From: Pseudomonadota bacterium
GTDB lineage: Bacteria; Desulfobacterota; Binatia; Binatales; Binataceae
Direction of reading: 5' to 3'
Length of the DNA: 64,000 nucleotides
Assembly: GCA_021323945.1 (NCBI GenBank)
Contig: JAJPKA010000020.1
Coordinates: 744,001-808,000 of the forward strand
Made by a program: the position numbers and the translations under genes. The number at the start of each line of letters is the position of its first letter. Position 1 is the stretch's first letter. Shown here in pieces: positions 8,600 through 18,936 of the stretch. Under the pieces are notes generated by a model, which did no database searches, was not told the origin of the DNA, and saw nothing but the letters and a program-made list of their open reading frames with translations.

Positions 8600-9756
8600 G
8601 CTCGGCGCTCCAGAATCAAACTCACCTGTTCGCTCATAATGCCGCCGTTACCATTTACATAGGCAAGGGCCGCGTTTCTCACTTGACGTTGGTCGCCGCG
8701 GCCCATCAATTGGCGAATTGCCTCCGTGACATGACTCATGCCTCCGCCCAAACCGGGCTGACCGAACGACAGTTGCCCACCATGAGTGTTGCATGGGAAA
8801 TCGCCTGCATAGGTCAGATTGTGCTCCATCACAAAAGGACCACCTTGTCCCTTTTTACAGAAACCCGCATCCTCCAATGTGATCAACACCGTGATCGTGT
8901 AGCAATCGTAGGGACAAACGAGATCGATGTCTTTGCGCTCGACTCCGGCCATCTCGAAGGCCAGGTCAGCAGCCGGCTTGATCGGCGAATCGGTCAGCGA
9001 TGGTGCATAGGTGATTGAGGCGTGGTTGGAGTATTCGCCGGCACCCAGCAACCAGACTGGTGGATTTTTGGCGCGCTTGGCTATTTCGGGTGAGGCGACG
9101 ATGACTGCGGCGCCGCCGCTGCAGGGGCTCACGATTTCAAAAAGGTGCAAGGGGTCCACAATCATACGCGAATTGAGAACATCTTCGATGGTGAGCGGCT
9201 TGTCGTTGAAGGTTGCCAATGGATTTCGCAGCGCGTTGGTCCGCTGGTCGACTGCAATTTTGGCCATCTGCTCGGGCTTGGTACCGTACTCGTACATGTG
9301 ACGATGGGCAATCATCGCGTAGCCGCAATTGGCTCCGATGTTGCCATAAGGCGACTCGAATTCCCGCTGGACTGAGACAACAGGCACCCTCTGGTCGCCG
9401 AGCTTGTTGAGGTCGGCCACGATGCAAAGTACGGCACGGCACATTCCCGCATCGATTGCAGCGGCGGCGCGCCAAATCATGCCTGCCGGCGTCGCCCCGC
9501 CGATATCAACCACGTTGAGCATCCGCGGATTTATGCCGAGTACCTCGCAGGCACTCGCCGGGTAGAGCATGCCGGGATCGGCAAAAGGCATTCCGACGAG
9601 GAATCCGTCGAGATCCTTCTTCTCCAGACCGGCATCGTCGAGCACTTGCGCAGTCAACTGCGCCATAAGCTTCAATGGGGTCAGATCCGGCGGCGGTTCT
9701 TTCCAGGGTTTAACCTCGGCAATCCCGATAGCGGCGGCCTTTCGCTTTAGACTCAT
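8596..9756 (-). CDS. Thiolase-family (SCP-x / acetyl-CoA acetyltransferase-like) enzyme
   Basis: 386-residue thiolase-fold protein of the lipid-transfer/SCP-x type that pairs with DUF35 proteins. Visible features are the N-terminal AAAIGIAEVKPWK, PCSGGAAVIVAS in the middle, and the C-terminal GGQLSFGQPGLGGGMSHVTE, which holds the catalytic His/Gly loop. Such enzymes cleave or condense acyl-CoA in degradation of branched, steroid or aromatic side chains; the substrate here is unknown. The ATG at 9756 has AGGAG eight bases upstream, which rules out the longer reading from 9795. It is coupled by ATGA overlap to the DUF35 gene. Confidence 0.88.
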   Translation of the reverse strand: MSLKRKAAAIGIAEVKPWKEPPPDLTPLKLMAQLTAQVLDDAGLEKKDLDGFLVGMPFADPGMLYPASACEVLGINPRMLNVVDIGGATPAGMIWRAAAAIDAGMCRAVLCIVADLNKLGDQRVPVVSVQREFESPYGNIGANCGYAMIAHRHMYEYGTKPEQMAKIAVDQRTNALRNPLATFNDKPLTIEDVLNSRMIVDPLHLFEIVSPCSGGAAVIVASPEIAKRAKNPPVWLLGAGEYSNHASITYAPSLTDSPIKPAADLAFEMAGVERKDIDLVCPYDCYTITVLITLEDAGFCKKGQGGPFVMEHNLTYAGDFPCNTHGGQLSFGQPGLGGGMSHVTEAIRQLMGRGDQRQVRNAALAYVNGNGGIMSEQVSLILERRA

Positions 9757-9961
9757 CGTGTGGCTCCTGCGGCATTTCTTGCTATCGACTATCACAAATT
9801 GATGACAAGGAACCAGTTGCTGGCGGAGGTCGGGGCGGAGCTGTCCCCCGCAAGGCGCGAAATCATCATCTCGTCGAGCGACAGGTGCTTTACCAACGAG
9901 GCGGTGGTCGGCTAATCCTTTGGTATCCGAACGTCTTGATCTGGAGGATCGCTTTGCGGAA

Positions 9962-11368
9962 ATGGCGGGTCAGACGCTTTTTGAGAAAATTTGGAACTCG
10001 CACGTCGTTTTTGAAGCACCCGGTCAACCGTCGTTGCTCTATATCGACCTGCACCTCATTCATGAAGTTACCTCGCCTCAGGCTTTCGAAGGATTGCTGA
10101 AGGCCGGGCGAAAGGTGCGGTGCCCAGCGCGCACTTTTGCGACCATGGACCACAATGTGCCTACCACCGATCGGTCCCTGCCTATCACTGATCCGGATTC
10201 CAAACTCCAGATTGAGATGCTGCGTGAAAATTGCGAGCGCTTTGGTATCAAGCTTTTTGATCTGGGCTCACCGGAGCAGGGGATCGTGCACGTGATCGGC
10301 CCTGAACTGGGTCTGACCCAGCCAGGGATGACGATCGTCTGTGGCGACAGTCATACGGCGACGCATGGCGCACTGGCCGCGCTCGCTTTCGGAATCGGAA
10401 CCAGCGAGGTCGAGCATGTACTCGCCACGCAGTGCCTGTGGCAAGCCAAACCCAAGACGATGGAAATTCGAGTTGAAGGCGAACTGGGATTGGGAGTGAG
10501 TGCCAAAGATTTGATCTTGGGCATAATAGGGCGCATTTCCACTGACGGCGGCACCGGCCATGTCATCGAGTACCGCGGCTCGACTATCAGTCGACTATCG
10601 ATGGAAGAGCGCATGACCGTTTGCAACATGACGATCGAAGGCGGTGCGCGGGCGGGAATGATCGCGGCTGACCAGAAGACCATTGACTACTTGCGGGGAC
10701 GGCGATTTGTCCCGACCGGTGCCGAATTCGAGCGGCTGGCGGACTACTGGCTGTCACTGCAGTCAGACCGCGATGCGACTTTTGACCGAAGCATGACATT
10801 CGATGCGGCGAGTTTCGCCCCTCAGGTTACCTGGGGTACTAACCCCGGAATGGTGGCCGATGTAAAGGGCAAGGTGCCGGATCCCGCAAGCTTTCAGGAT
10901 CCGACTCAGCGACGTGCGGCGGAATTGGCGCTCACTTACATGGCGCTGGAGCCAGGTACTCCCTTTGAGGAGATCAAAGTGGACCGCGTATTCATCGGCT
11001 CTTGCACCAACTCTCGCCTGAGCGATCTTAAAGCTGCAGCGGAAATTGTCAGAGGCCGGAAGGTCGCGCCAAATGTCCGGGCGATGGTGGTGCCAGGTTC
11101 GCAGCTAGTCAAAAATGAGGCCGAAGCGCTGGGCTTGGATAAAATCTTCACCGAGGCCGGCTTTGAGTGGCGGGAGGCGGGTTGCAGCATGTGTTTGGGC
11201 ATGAACCCTGATATTCTGCAACCGGGCGAGCGGTGCGCGAGCACCTCGAACCGCAACTTCGAGGGTCGCCAGGGCGCCGGCGGCCGAACCCACTTGGTTA
11301 GTCCGATGATGGCGGCCGCGGCGGCGATTGCCGGTCATTTCGTCGATGTACGTGAATGGGCGAAATAG
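9962..11368 (+). CDS. leuC: 3-isopropylmalate dehydratase large subunit
   Basis: 468 residues, the usual LeuC length. Iron-sulfur ligands are visible in [12 protein letters not shown] and in [12 protein letters not shown], the active-site block in [21 protein letters not shown], and the N-terminal [11 protein letters not shown]. With LeuD it isomerises 2-isopropylmalate to 3-isopropylmalate through a 4Fe-4S aconitase mechanism. The ATG at 9962 matches family starts ([11 protein letters not shown]). leuD follows after 28 bases. leuA is about 14 kb away, so the pathway genes are split. Confidence 0.96.
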   Translation: MAGQTLFEKIWNSHVVFEAPGQPSLLYIDLHLIHEVTSPQAFEGLLKAGRKVRCPARTFATMDHNVPTTDRSLPITDPDSKLQIEMLRENCERFGIKLFDLGSPEQGIVHVIGPELGLTQPGMTIVCGDSHTATHGALAALAFGIGTSEVEHVLATQCLWQAKPKTMEIRVEGELGLGVSAKDLILGIIGRISTDGGTGHVIEYRGSTISRLSMEERMTVCNMTIEGGARAGMIAADQKTIDYLRGRRFVPTGAEFERLADYWLSLQSDRDATFDRSMTFDAASFAPQVTWGTNPGMVADVKGKVPDPASFQDPTQRRAAELALTYMALEPGTPFEEIKVDRVFIGSCTNSRLSDLKAAAEIVRGRKVAPNVRAMVVPGSQLVKNEAEALGLDKIFTEAGFEWREAGCSMCLGMNPDILQPGERCASTSNRNFEGRQGAGGRTHLVSPMMAAAAAIAGHFVDVREWAK

Positions 11369-11396
11369 GTGGCGAAACGAGTCTGCGAGGCATGGC

Positions 11397-11987
11397 ATGG
11401 AACCATTCAAGAATTTCACCGGGTTGGTAGCCCCGTTAGATCGCTCCAACGTTGACACTGACCAGATTATCCCCAAGCAGTTTTTGAAGGCCGTGGTCCG
11501 CAGTGGCTTGGCCCGGGGACTTTTTTATGACTGGCGTCAACGAGCTGATGGCCAGTTTGTATTGCAACAGCCACGGTTCCAAAAATCGACCATTCTCGTT
11601 GCGCGGGCGAACTTTGGCTGTGGCAGCTCGCGCGAACACGCGGTGTGGGCCCTCCAGGACTACGGGTTTCGGGCGCTGATTGCCCCCAGTTTCGCCGATA
11701 TCTTCAAGAACAACTGTCTCAAGAATGGGCTGCTGACCGTGGTCCTCGAGCCCGAGGAAATCGACGCAATTTTCGAGGCCATCAAGCGGCATGAAGGCTA
11801 TAAACTCACCATAAATCTGACCGAGCAAATAGTCTTCGATGACCTGGGCTGGAAAGCCCGATTTGAGATCGATGAGTTTCCCAAGAAATGCCTGCTCGAA
11901 GGGCTTGATGACATTTCGCTAACGCTTGCGCATGAGGCCGAAATCGCGGCTTTTGAGAACAATCATCCAATTCCTTACCGAATCTGA
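11397..11987 (+). CDS. leuD: 3-isopropylmalate dehydratase small subunit
   Basis: 196-residue swivel-domain subunit. Typical blocks are LDRSNVDTDQIIPKQFLK near the start and FGCGSSREHAVWALQDYG, which forms part of the substrate pocket with LeuC. The ATG at 11397 is chosen because the family begins with MEPF-like sequence. The stop codon overlaps the ribosome binding site of the next gene, so leuC, leuD and the pseudouridine synthase gene appear cotranscribed. Confidence 0.96.
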   Translation: MEPFKNFTGLVAPLDRSNVDTDQIIPKQFLKAVVRSGLARGLFYDWRQRADGQFVLQQPRFQKSTILVARANFGCGSSREHAVWALQDYGFRALIAPSFADIFKNNCLKNGLLTVVLEPEEIDAIFEAIKRHEGYKLTINLTEQIVFDDLGWKARFEIDEFPKKCLLEGLDDISLTLAHEAEIAAFENNHPIPYRI

Positions 11988-11998
11988 GAGGAGCTGCA

Positions 11999-13051
11999 CT
12001 GCAAGCACAAATCTGTTCTGAACCCACGCAAATTCTCGTAGTTAATAACGCTGCCGAGCGTCAGCGGCTCGACCAGTTTGTTACCGCGGCGCTGGCCAAC
12101 CAGCGTTCGCGTTCTCAGATCGCGCGAATGATCAAGGCCGGTCTCATCAAGGTCAACGGCATGGCGGTTCGCGCGTCATTTGGTGTCCGGTGCGGTGATC
12201 GGATTGAAATTCTCTCCAGCGATGCCGGCCGAGCTGATAGCACACTTCAGCGTGAAGCGACCAAAGGGTCATTCAACATTGAAATCCTGTTTAGCGACGA
12301 GGAGTTGATTGCGATAAACAAACCAGCCGGCATTACCGTTCATCCGTCGGCGGGTCATCCGGATGGCACGATTGCCAACTTTTTGTTGGCGCAGTTTCCT
12401 GAATTGGCAGTCATGGCGGAGCCGGACGGCGTGTTGCGTGCCGGTATCGTACATCGACTTGACAAACAAACCTCCGGTGTGATGGTAGTCGCGCGAACCG
12501 CCTTCGCGCGGATGGCACTCTCACAACAATTCAAGGAGCGGAGAGTGACCAAGGTCTATCTTGCCATCGCTCGCGGTCTTATCGCACGTGAGCGGTTCAT
12601 AGTTAACTATCCCCTCGGCCGTCATCCTACAGAGCGCAAGCGAATGTCGATTAAATCCCGGAGGCCACGGGATGCCCAGACCGAATTCCGAGTGATCCAC
12701 CGCTTCACCAACAAGGACAGTCCAACCACGTTGCTCAGCGCCCGGCCACTGACCGGTCGCACCCATCAGATCCGCGTCCACTTGGCTGCCGCGGGGCATC
12801 CGTGCCTCGGAGATGCGCTGTACGGTGGCAAAACCTGCTCAGCATGGAGTCGTGAGGGCCAGGCGCTGCACGCGCTGGCGCTGACCATCACACATCCAAG
12901 GAGCGGCGAGCCACTTGAGTTTGTCGCGCCTTTGCCTGCGGATATGGTTGATTTTATTCGCAGGGGCGGACTGGAGATTGATTCTGCGATGATTCGCCAA
13001 TGGGTGGCTCTGTCGCAGCCGCCTCCGCCAATTCAGGCAGCACGCGGTTGA
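11999..13051 (+). CDS. rluD: RluD-type 23S rRNA pseudouridine synthase, probable CTG start
   Basis: Pseudouridine synthase of the RluA/RluD family: an S4 RNA-binding domain (about residues 18-90), then the catalytic motif HRLDKQTSGVMVVA with its Asp, and later TGRTHQIRVHLAAAGHPCLGD. RluD-type enzymes modify helix 69 of 23S rRNA. The first ATG (12128) would cut away half of the S4 domain, whose beginning (QRLDQFVTAAL) is plainly encoded upstream. The frame is open back to 11957 with no ATG, GTG or TTG; a perfect AGAGGAG at 11987-11993 sits five bases before a CTG at 11999. That gives 350 residues, near the family length. Confidence 0.85.
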   Translation: MQAQICSEPTQILVVNNAAERQRLDQFVTAALANQRSRSQIARMIKAGLIKVNGMAVRASFGVRCGDRIEILSSDAGRADSTLQREATKGSFNIEILFSDEELIAINKPAGITVHPSAGHPDGTIANFLLAQFPELAVMAEPDGVLRAGIVHRLDKQTSGVMVVARTAFARMALSQQFKERRVTKVYLAIARGLIARERFIVNYPLGRHPTERKRMSIKSRRPRDAQTEFRVIHRFTNKDSPTTLLSARPLTGRTHQIRVHLAAAGHPCLGDALYGGKTCSAWSREGQALHALALTITHPRSGEPLEFVAPLPADMVDFIRRGGLEIDSAMIRQWVALSQPPPPIQAARG

Positions 13052-13076
13052 CAAAAAATAGAACCTTGGTTACGTT
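13048..13076 (+). promoter_or_regulatory. Possible sigma-70 promoter for rho
   Basis: A perfect TTGACA at 13048 overlaps the stop of the pseudouridine synthase gene. A 17-base spacer leads to TACGTT (three of six matches to the -10 box). It would give rho a leader of about 245 bases, in line with rho autoregulation in other bacteria. The -10 match is weak. Confidence 0.35.
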
Positions 13077-13329
13077 GATCATAGCTCCCGCACCCTTTGG
13101 CTGAGGCATCGCACGTTCCGGCCGCAAAAGGCGCCTGCGCTCTCCTAACCGTCGACGTTATTGTTCCGAGCGAATCGATAGGATGTACGGGAATAAATTT
13201 TAAGGGTGTCGCGGGCCCGGTCTTTCGCCAAATGTCTCGTATCGCAGTGTCGTGTACCAGACCCGGTTCAGCAGCGTCGCGACTACTGTGAGAGGGAAAG
13301 TCTAATGAGAAGGTTGCGGGGGAGGTTTT

Positions 13330-15036
13330 ATGCGTAAGGCTCGAGAACCAGCCAAGAACGAATTTCAGGAACAATCTGACGATAACTCAACGCCCAATCC
13401 GAGCTCCGGAAGCGCTAATCGCTATTCGAAGCGAGCCGCGGCCAACGGGGGGGAAGCTAATCCGACCGCGGCGGGTCAGCAGTCCCCGAACGCACGCAGC
13501 CGTTCCGCCCATCACCACGGTCGCCGTGAGCAGGAAAGGCGGGAGGCGGTCAACGAGGCCGCCTCGGCTGAAGAGACAGCTGATTTAAAGCGAGAGACTG
13601 GAGTCGCTTCCGAGGGCGCGGCAAACGGGACTGTATCAGCGGTGACTGGACCGACTGATCCTCCAGAGTCGCCGCCAGAGATCGAGCGGCGAAGCGGCGA
13701 AGTGCCCGCCCCAGCCGCGTCCGTAGAAGCGTCGGGCGCGAGCAACGGCAGGGCGTTGCCCTCGACCATCGTGAGCGAAACCGGTGCACTGAATCTTAAA
13801 GCGCTCAAGGGTGCCAAGATAACCGAGCTGGCGCAAATCGCCCGGGATTACAACATCGACGGCGCGACGAACATGCGCAAGCAGGAAATGATCTTTTCGA
13901 TCCTACAAGCGCAAGCTCAGCGCAACGGTTCGATTCTCGGCGAGGGTGTGCTGGAGATCCTGCCTGACGGCTTCGGTTTTTTGCGCGCTCCGGATTACAA
14001 CTATCTGCCCGGTCCGGATGATATCTATATTTCGCCCAGTCAAATCCGCAAATTTAATCTCCGTACCGGTGACATTGTCGCAGGTCTAATTAGGCCGCCC
14101 AAGGAGGGTGAGCGTTATTTCGCCCTGCTTAAGGTCGAGTCAATCAACTATGAGGAACCGGAGAAGGCGCGTGACAAGATCCTGTTCGACAACCTGACCC
14201 CGCTTTATCCGGAAGAACGGATCAAGCTCGAATATGATCATGAAGATTACACCACGCGAATTATCGACCTTATTGCACCGATCGGAAAGGGTCAGCGAGG
14301 ACTCATTGTCGCTGCTCCGTTCACCGGCAAGACAATGATGCTTCAGGCGATTGCCAAGGCGATCGCACGCAATCATCCCGAAATCGTGTTGATCGTGCTG
14401 CTGGTCGACGAGCGTCCCGAGGAAGTCACCGATATGCTGCGTTCGGTCCAGGGCGAAGTGGTCAGCTCGACTTTCGACGAGCCCGCCACCCGCCACGTCC
14501 AGGTAGCAGAGATGGTAATCGAGAAAGCGCGTCGACTCGTGGAGCACGGCCGGGACGTGGTTATTTTGCTCGACTCGATTACCCGCCTTGCCCGCGCCTA
14601 CAATACCGTCGTACCCCCGTCGGGCAAGATTCTGTCAGGCGGAGTGGACTCTAACGCGCTGCACAAACCCAAGAAGTTTTTCGGTGCGGCGCGCAATACC
14701 GAAGACGGGGGCAGTCTGACGATTATTGCCACGGCGCTGGTAGACACAGGTAGCCGGATGGATGAAGTGATTTTTGAAGAGTTCAAGGGTACCGGAAACC
14801 AGCAGATCTCGCTGGACCGCCGATTGCTGGAAAAGCGTATCTTCCCGACTATAGACATCCAGCGCTCGTCAACCAGAAAGGAGGAATTGCTGCTGCCGCG
14901 CAGCACCCTTAATCGGGTGTGGATTTTGCGCAAATTGCTGTCACAGCTTAACGCCGTGGAGGCCATGGAGTTTCTGCTCGACAAGATGCAGGGGACCAAA
15001 ACCAACGAAGAGTTTCTTGATTCGATGAACACCTGA
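13330..15036 (+). CDS. rho: Transcription termination factor Rho
   Basis: 568 residues. The first 150 or so are a low-complexity, charged, probably disordered extension. The Rho N-domain follows ([20 protein letters not shown], then the OB-fold RNA site with [11 protein letters not shown]), and then the RecA-type ATPase with [30 protein letters not shown] and [20 protein letters not shown]. Rho is the hexameric helicase that ends transcription. The P-loop reads AAPFTGKT instead of APPKAGKT, so the conserved Lys two places before the Gly is Phe, while the GKT remains. The ATG at 13330 has GGGGGAGG upstream. No rpmE follows, unlike in many genomes. Confidence 0.96.
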   Translation: MRKAREPAKNEFQEQSDDNSTPNPSSGSANRYSKRAAANGGEANPTAAGQQSPNARSRSAHHHGRREQERREAVNEAASAEETADLKRETGVASEGAANGTVSAVTGPTDPPESPPEIERRSGEVPAPAASVEASGASNGRALPSTIVSETGALNLKALKGAKITELAQIARDYNIDGATNMRKQEMIFSILQAQAQRNGSILGEGVLEILPDGFGFLRAPDYNYLPGPDDIYISPSQIRKFNLRTGDIVAGLIRPPKEGERYFALLKVESINYEEPEKARDKILFDNLTPLYPEERIKLEYDHEDYTTRIIDLIAPIGKGQRGLIVAAPFTGKTMMLQAIAKAIARNHPEIVLIVLLVDERPEEVTDMLRSVQGEVVSSTFDEPATRHVQVAEMVIEKARRLVEHGRDVVILLDSITRLARAYNTVVPPSGKILSGGVDSNALHKPKKFFGAARNTEDGGSLTIIATALVDTGSRMDEVIFEEFKGTGNQQISLDRRLLEKRIFPTIDIQRSSTRKEELLLPRSTLNRVWILRKLLSQLNAVEAMEFLLDKMQGTKTNEEFLDSMNT

Positions 15037-15225
15037 TCGCTCTTCGTGCGATACGCCCCTGTCCTGTTTACATTCAAAGGGGTTCCTAGCCCGGATTGAG
15101 ATGCTTGGATGAAGACAACGGCGGCTGATATATAGGATAACTCGAAATATTGTTGCTCGAATGAATTCAAAGCAGCCGATGCGTTCAAAGTCGCCTACGC
15201 GCCAAGAGGTTTAAAAAACAACATT

Positions 15226-15993
15226 ATGACCGAGATCAGTATGAAACAGCTGTTGGAAGCTGGAGTACATTTCGGACACCAGACCAGCCGCTGGAACCCA
15301 AAGATGAAGCCCTACATCTTTGGTGCGCGCAATGGCATTTATATTATCGACTTGCAGCAGACGGTTCGTCTGTTCCACGCGGCCTATGAGGCGGTGCGCG
15401 ATATCGCCGCTCAAGGAGGCACCATCCTGTTCGTCGGCACCAAAAAGCAAGCCCAGGATATAGTGCGCGAAGAGGCCGAGCGTTGCGGAATGTTCTATGT
15501 CAATAACCGCTGGCTTGGCGGAATGCTGACCAACTTCCAGACAATCCGGCAGTCGATTGAACGCCTAAAGAAACTCGAAGAAATCATGTCGGATCCCGAG
15601 ATGATTCGCGCGCTCACTAAAAAGGAAATGAGTGAAAACGCACATGAGCATGAGAAGCTCATGGCCACGCTGGCAGGCATCAAGAACATGCGCAAGCTGC
15701 CTGATGCGCTGTGGGTCATCGACACCAAAAAAGAAGAGATTGCGGTGGCTGAAGCTAACCGTCTAGGTATTCCAGTGGTGGCTGTGGTCGATACCAATTG
15801 CGACCCCGATTTGATCGCCTATCGAATCCCAGGCAACGATGACGCAATTCGCGCTATCAAGTTGTTTACCGCCGCCATCGCGGACGCCGTTATCGAGGGC
15901 AAGCGTTTGGCTGAGGAACGGGCGAAAGGGCTTGAAGAGGTCAGCGGCGGTGAGATCGGTCAGGCTACCGAGGCCGCGCCGCAACAGGTCTGA
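15226..15993 (+). CDS. rpsB: 30S ribosomal protein S2
   Basis: 255 residues with the standard S2 blocks: [20 protein letters not shown] at the start, [33 protein letters not shown], and [20 protein letters not shown] near the end. It is part of the small-subunit body and recruits S1. It heads the rpsB-tsf-pyrH-frr-uppS-cdsA-rseP block, a very conserved bacterial order. The 190-base gap from rho may hold its promoter, but no clear boxes were identified. Confidence 0.97.
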   Translation: MTEISMKQLLEAGVHFGHQTSRWNPKMKPYIFGARNGIYIIDLQQTVRLFHAAYEAVRDIAAQGGTILFVGTKKQAQDIVREEAERCGMFYVNNRWLGGMLTNFQTIRQSIERLKKLEEIMSDPEMIRALTKKEMSENAHEHEKLMATLAGIKNMRKLPDALWVIDTKKEEIAVAEANRLGIPVVAVVDTNCDPDLIAYRIPGNDDAIRAIKLFTAAIADAVIEGKRLAEERAKGLEEVSGGEIGQATEAAPQQV

Positions 15994-16052
15994 GCTGGAA
16001 TCGAGAAACGCGCGGAGTCTTATGGCAACTGACCCGCTGAGCGGGGTACTTA

Positions 16053-16679
16053 ATGGCGTTCAGGCAAGGAATGGAAGTAAACGCTAATCTGGTCAGGGAG
16101 TTGCGTGACAAGACCGGCGCCGGTGTGATGGATTGCAAAAAGGCGCTGGCGGAAAGCGGTGGTGACCTGGAGCAGGCGGTCGTGTGGCTACGCGAAAAAG
16201 GGATCGCACAGGTCGCCAAGCGTGCCGGCCGGGTGGCTTCAGAAGGCTCGATCGGGGCTTATATCCATGCCGGTGGTAAACTCGGCGTCCTGGTAGAAGT
16301 GAATTGCGAGAGCGATTTCGTGGCCAAGACCCCGGAGTTTCAGACCCTGGTCAAGGAAATCGCGATGCAGATCGCCGCGCAAAACCCGCGTTGTATTCGG
16401 CGCGATCAGCTCCCACCCGAGGTAATCGAGCAGGAACGCCAGATCTACGCGTCACAGTCGGCTGGCAAACCTGAACAGGTTGTCGCAAAAATTGTCGAAG
16501 GCAAGCTCGAGAGGTTTTTCCGCGAGGTGGTGCTCGAGGAGCAAGCCTGGGTGCGCGATCCTAATCGGACGATTCGCGATCTGCTCGGTGAGTACACCGG
16601 AAAGCTTGGCGAAAAAATCGAGATTCGGCGATTCAGCAGGTTTCAATTAGGGGAAAACCTGGACAGTAAATCGGTCTGA
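16053..16679 (+). CDS. tsf: Elongation factor Ts
   Basis: 208-residue short-form EF-Ts with the signature LRDKTGAGVMDCKKAL, the core EGSIGAYIHAGGKLGVLVEV, the conserved NCESDFVAKT, and one C-terminal repeat. It exchanges GDP for GTP on EF-Tu. A second in-frame ATG at 16071 (MEVNANLV) is an equally good start by family comparison; the ribosome binding sites of both are poor. It lies directly after rpsB, as in nearly all bacteria. Confidence 0.95.
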   Translation: MAFRQGMEVNANLVRELRDKTGAGVMDCKKALAESGGDLEQAVVWLREKGIAQVAKRAGRVASEGSIGAYIHAGGKLGVLVEVNCESDFVAKTPEFQTLVKEIAMQIAAQNPRCIRRDQLPPEVIEQERQIYASQSAGKPEQVVAKIVEGKLERFFREVVLEEQAWVRDPNRTIRDLLGEYTGKLGEKIEIRRFSRFQLGENLDSKSV

Positions 16680-16787
16680 AAGGCTTGCTGGACGAACCCA
16701 GGTTATCCTGAACAGTGAGGCACTGGCCGGAAATTCGCTCATGGTCGAAGGTCGCCTAATGACCCTTCAAGAGCAGGGTGTGTACGC

Positions 16788-17531
16788 ATGAGCACGCAGC
16801 ACCCTTTGTCTGGCCGACGAGCTTTTACCCGGGTCTTACTTAAGCTTTCGGGTGAAGCATTGGCCCCGGCACACGGGTCAGGAATCGATCTTGACGCGCT
16901 GGCGCAAATCACACATGAAATCAAGGAAACCGCGGCCCTCGGCATAGAGCTCGCCTTGGTTATCGGAGCGGGCAATATTTTACGCGGGAGTGAATACGAA
17001 GCGCGAGGAATGGACCGCGCCACGGCGGATCAGATGGGAATGCTGGCGACGGTTATCAATGCCCTGGCTCTGCAGAATTCGCTTGAGCAAGCTGGCGTAC
17101 CGACCCGGGTGCTATCGGCAATCACAATGCAGACGGTATGCGAGCCCTACATCCGGCGACGTGCGGTGCGTCATCTGGAGAAGGGGCGTGTCGTGATCTT
17201 TGCCGCAGGCACCGGCAATCCTTATTTTACGACCGATACTGCCGCGAGCTTGCGGGCCTTGGAAATTGGCGCTCAAGTGATTTTAAAGGCCACCCATCAG
17301 GTTGACGGTGTCTATGATCGCGATCCGTTACGGGAACCGGGGGCGACGCGGTTCGAACGGCTGACCTATCTCGAAGTGCTGCGGCGCAACCTTAAGGTCA
17401 TGGACTCTACCGCCGTGTCGATGTGTATGGATAATTCACTGCCGATAATCGTGTTTAATCTTCGCAAGCCGGGTAATATAAGAAAGGCAGTGACTGGCGA
17501 AGTGATTGGTACTCTCGTCGAAGGCGGGTGA
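16788..17531 (+). CDS. pyrH: Uridylate kinase
   Basis: 247-residue UMP kinase of the amino-acid kinase fold: [11 protein letters not shown] near the start, [26 protein letters not shown], and the nucleotide-binding [14 protein letters not shown]. It phosphorylates UMP to UDP for pyrimidine nucleotide synthesis. It stands between tsf and frr, and frr begins three bases after its stop codon, so the two are cotranslated. Confidence 0.97.
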   Translation: MSTQHPLSGRRAFTRVLLKLSGEALAPAHGSGIDLDALAQITHEIKETAALGIELALVIGAGNILRGSEYEARGMDRATADQMGMLATVINALALQNSLEQAGVPTRVLSAITMQTVCEPYIRRRAVRHLEKGRVVIFAAGTGNPYFTTDTAASLRALEIGAQVILKATHQVDGVYDRDPLREPGATRFERLTYLEVLRRNLKVMDSTAVSMCMDNSLPIIVFNLRKPGNIRKAVTGEVIGTLVEGG

Positions 17532-17534
17532 GTT

Positions 17535-18104
17535 ATGCCCGACGACCCTACCACTGAGATAGTTGAAACTGCAGAGCTCGAGATGGACGAATCCGTCGAG
17601 GCGTTTCGACATGAGCTGAATCGCCTACGCACGGGACGTGCCTCAACCGCTCTGCTCGAGGGTTTGCAGGTAAATTATTACGGTACCAAGACCCCGTTAC
17701 GGCAGCTGGCGGGATTAGCCGCGCCCGAGCCTCGGCTACTGGTTATCACGCCTTACGACAAAGCTGCGATGCACGAAATCGAAAAGGCAATCCGAGCCTC
17801 GGACCTTGGCCTCAATCCGATGAATGACGGGAAGATTATCCGCGTGCCGATTCCGGAGTTGAACGAAGAACGGCGCCGCGAGTTGGTTCGTCAGATTCAC
17901 AAAAAAGCGGAGGAGTACAGGATCTCGGTTCGTAACCATCGGCGCCAAGCCAATGACAAGCTCAAGCAACTTAACAAGGAAAAACAGATCACTGATGATC
18001 AACTCCATGCGACCGAGGCCAAGGTCCAGCAGCTGACAACCAGCAGCATCGAAAAGCTCGATAAGATCCTGGCTGCCAAAGAAGCGGAGATCATGGAAGT
18101 TTGA
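17535..18104 (+). CDS. frr: Ribosome recycling factor
   Basis: 189 residues, the normal length. Recognised by the start MDESVEAFRHELNRLRTGRA, the central block ASDLGLNPMNDGKIIRVPIP and the basic C-terminal helix with VRNHRRQANDKLK. It splits post-termination ribosomes together with EF-G. The gene is tightly coupled to pyrH upstream and to uppS 37 bases downstream. Confidence 0.97.
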   Translation: MPDDPTTEIVETAELEMDESVEAFRHELNRLRTGRASTALLEGLQVNYYGTKTPLRQLAGLAAPEPRLLVITPYDKAAMHEIEKAIRASDLGLNPMNDGKIIRVPIPELNEERRRELVRQIHKKAEEYRISVRNHRRQANDKLKQLNKEKQITDDQLHATEAKVQQLTTSSIEKLDKILAAKEAEIMEV

Positions 18105-18141
18105 CTGACGGGGCGGCTTCCGAGGGATTTTTTTAGAGTCA

Positions 18142-18936
18142 GTGGAACCACATTCGCTGCCGCTTAATGAATTTCCGAACCTGTCCTTGGACCCGGCGCG
18201 GCTCCCACGTCATGTCGCCATCGTTATGGACGGCAACGGACGCTGGGCGCTAAAGCGGGGACTCAATCGCTGTGAAGGGCATCGTCGCGGCAAAGACTCG
18301 GTTCGCGCCGTGGTTGAAACCGCAAATGAGCTCGGTATCCAGTACCTGACGCTGTTCGCCTTCTCGAACGAAAACTGGCAACGGCCCAAAGGTGAAGTCC
18401 GATTCCTGATGCAGCTCTTCTACAGGTATCTGATTACGGAGTCCAAGCGCCTAATGAAACGCGACATTCGCGTCATTGCGATAGGCGAAATGTCACGATT
18501 GCCTGGTCAGGTGCGGCGTGTTCTGGCTGACACAATCAGCCGGACTGCCTCCAATCGGGGCATGACTGTGGTTTTGGCACTTTCGTATGGTGGGCGTCAG
18601 GATGTGGTCGGGGCCGCACGGCGGATTGCAGCGGCGGTGGCCGCAGGGCGCGTTACCCCAGAGCAGGTGGACGAGGCGATGGTCGAGCGGGAGCTGATGA
18701 CCGGGGGCATCCCTAATCCTGACCTGCTTATCCGAACCTCGGGCGAACTGCGTCTATCCAATTTTTTACTGTTCCAGTTGGCCTATACTGAGCTTTACTT
18801 TACTGACACACTGTGGCCTGATTTCCGTGAACATGACCTGCTGAAGGCCATTACTGCCTATCAGATGCGCACCCGTCGTTTTGGGATGGTGAACGAGGGT
18901 GGGCTAATCTCGCTTAGTGCTGCGAACCAGGCTTAA
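18142..18936 (+). CDS. uppS: Undecaprenyl (isoprenyl) diphosphate synthase
   Basis: 264-residue cis-prenyltransferase with the catalytic block VAIVMDGNGRWA, GHRRGKDSVR, LFAFSNENWQRP, and the C-terminal RTSGELRLSNFLLFQLAY. It makes the C55 lipid carrier used for peptidoglycan and LPS export. The start is a GTG at 18142; no ATG fits the family length. It overlaps cdsA by 20 bases. Confidence 0.96.
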   Translation: MEPHSLPLNEFPNLSLDPARLPRHVAIVMDGNGRWALKRGLNRCEGHRRGKDSVRAVVETANELGIQYLTLFAFSNENWQRPKGEVRFLMQLFYRYLITESKRLMKRDIRVIAIGEMSRLPGQVRRVLADTISRTASNRGMTVVLALSYGGRQDVVGAARRIAAAVAAGRVTPEQVDEAMVERELMTGGIPNPDLLIRTSGELRLSNFLLFQLAYTELYFTDTLWPDFREHDLLKAITAYQMRTRRFGMVNEGGLISLSAANQA

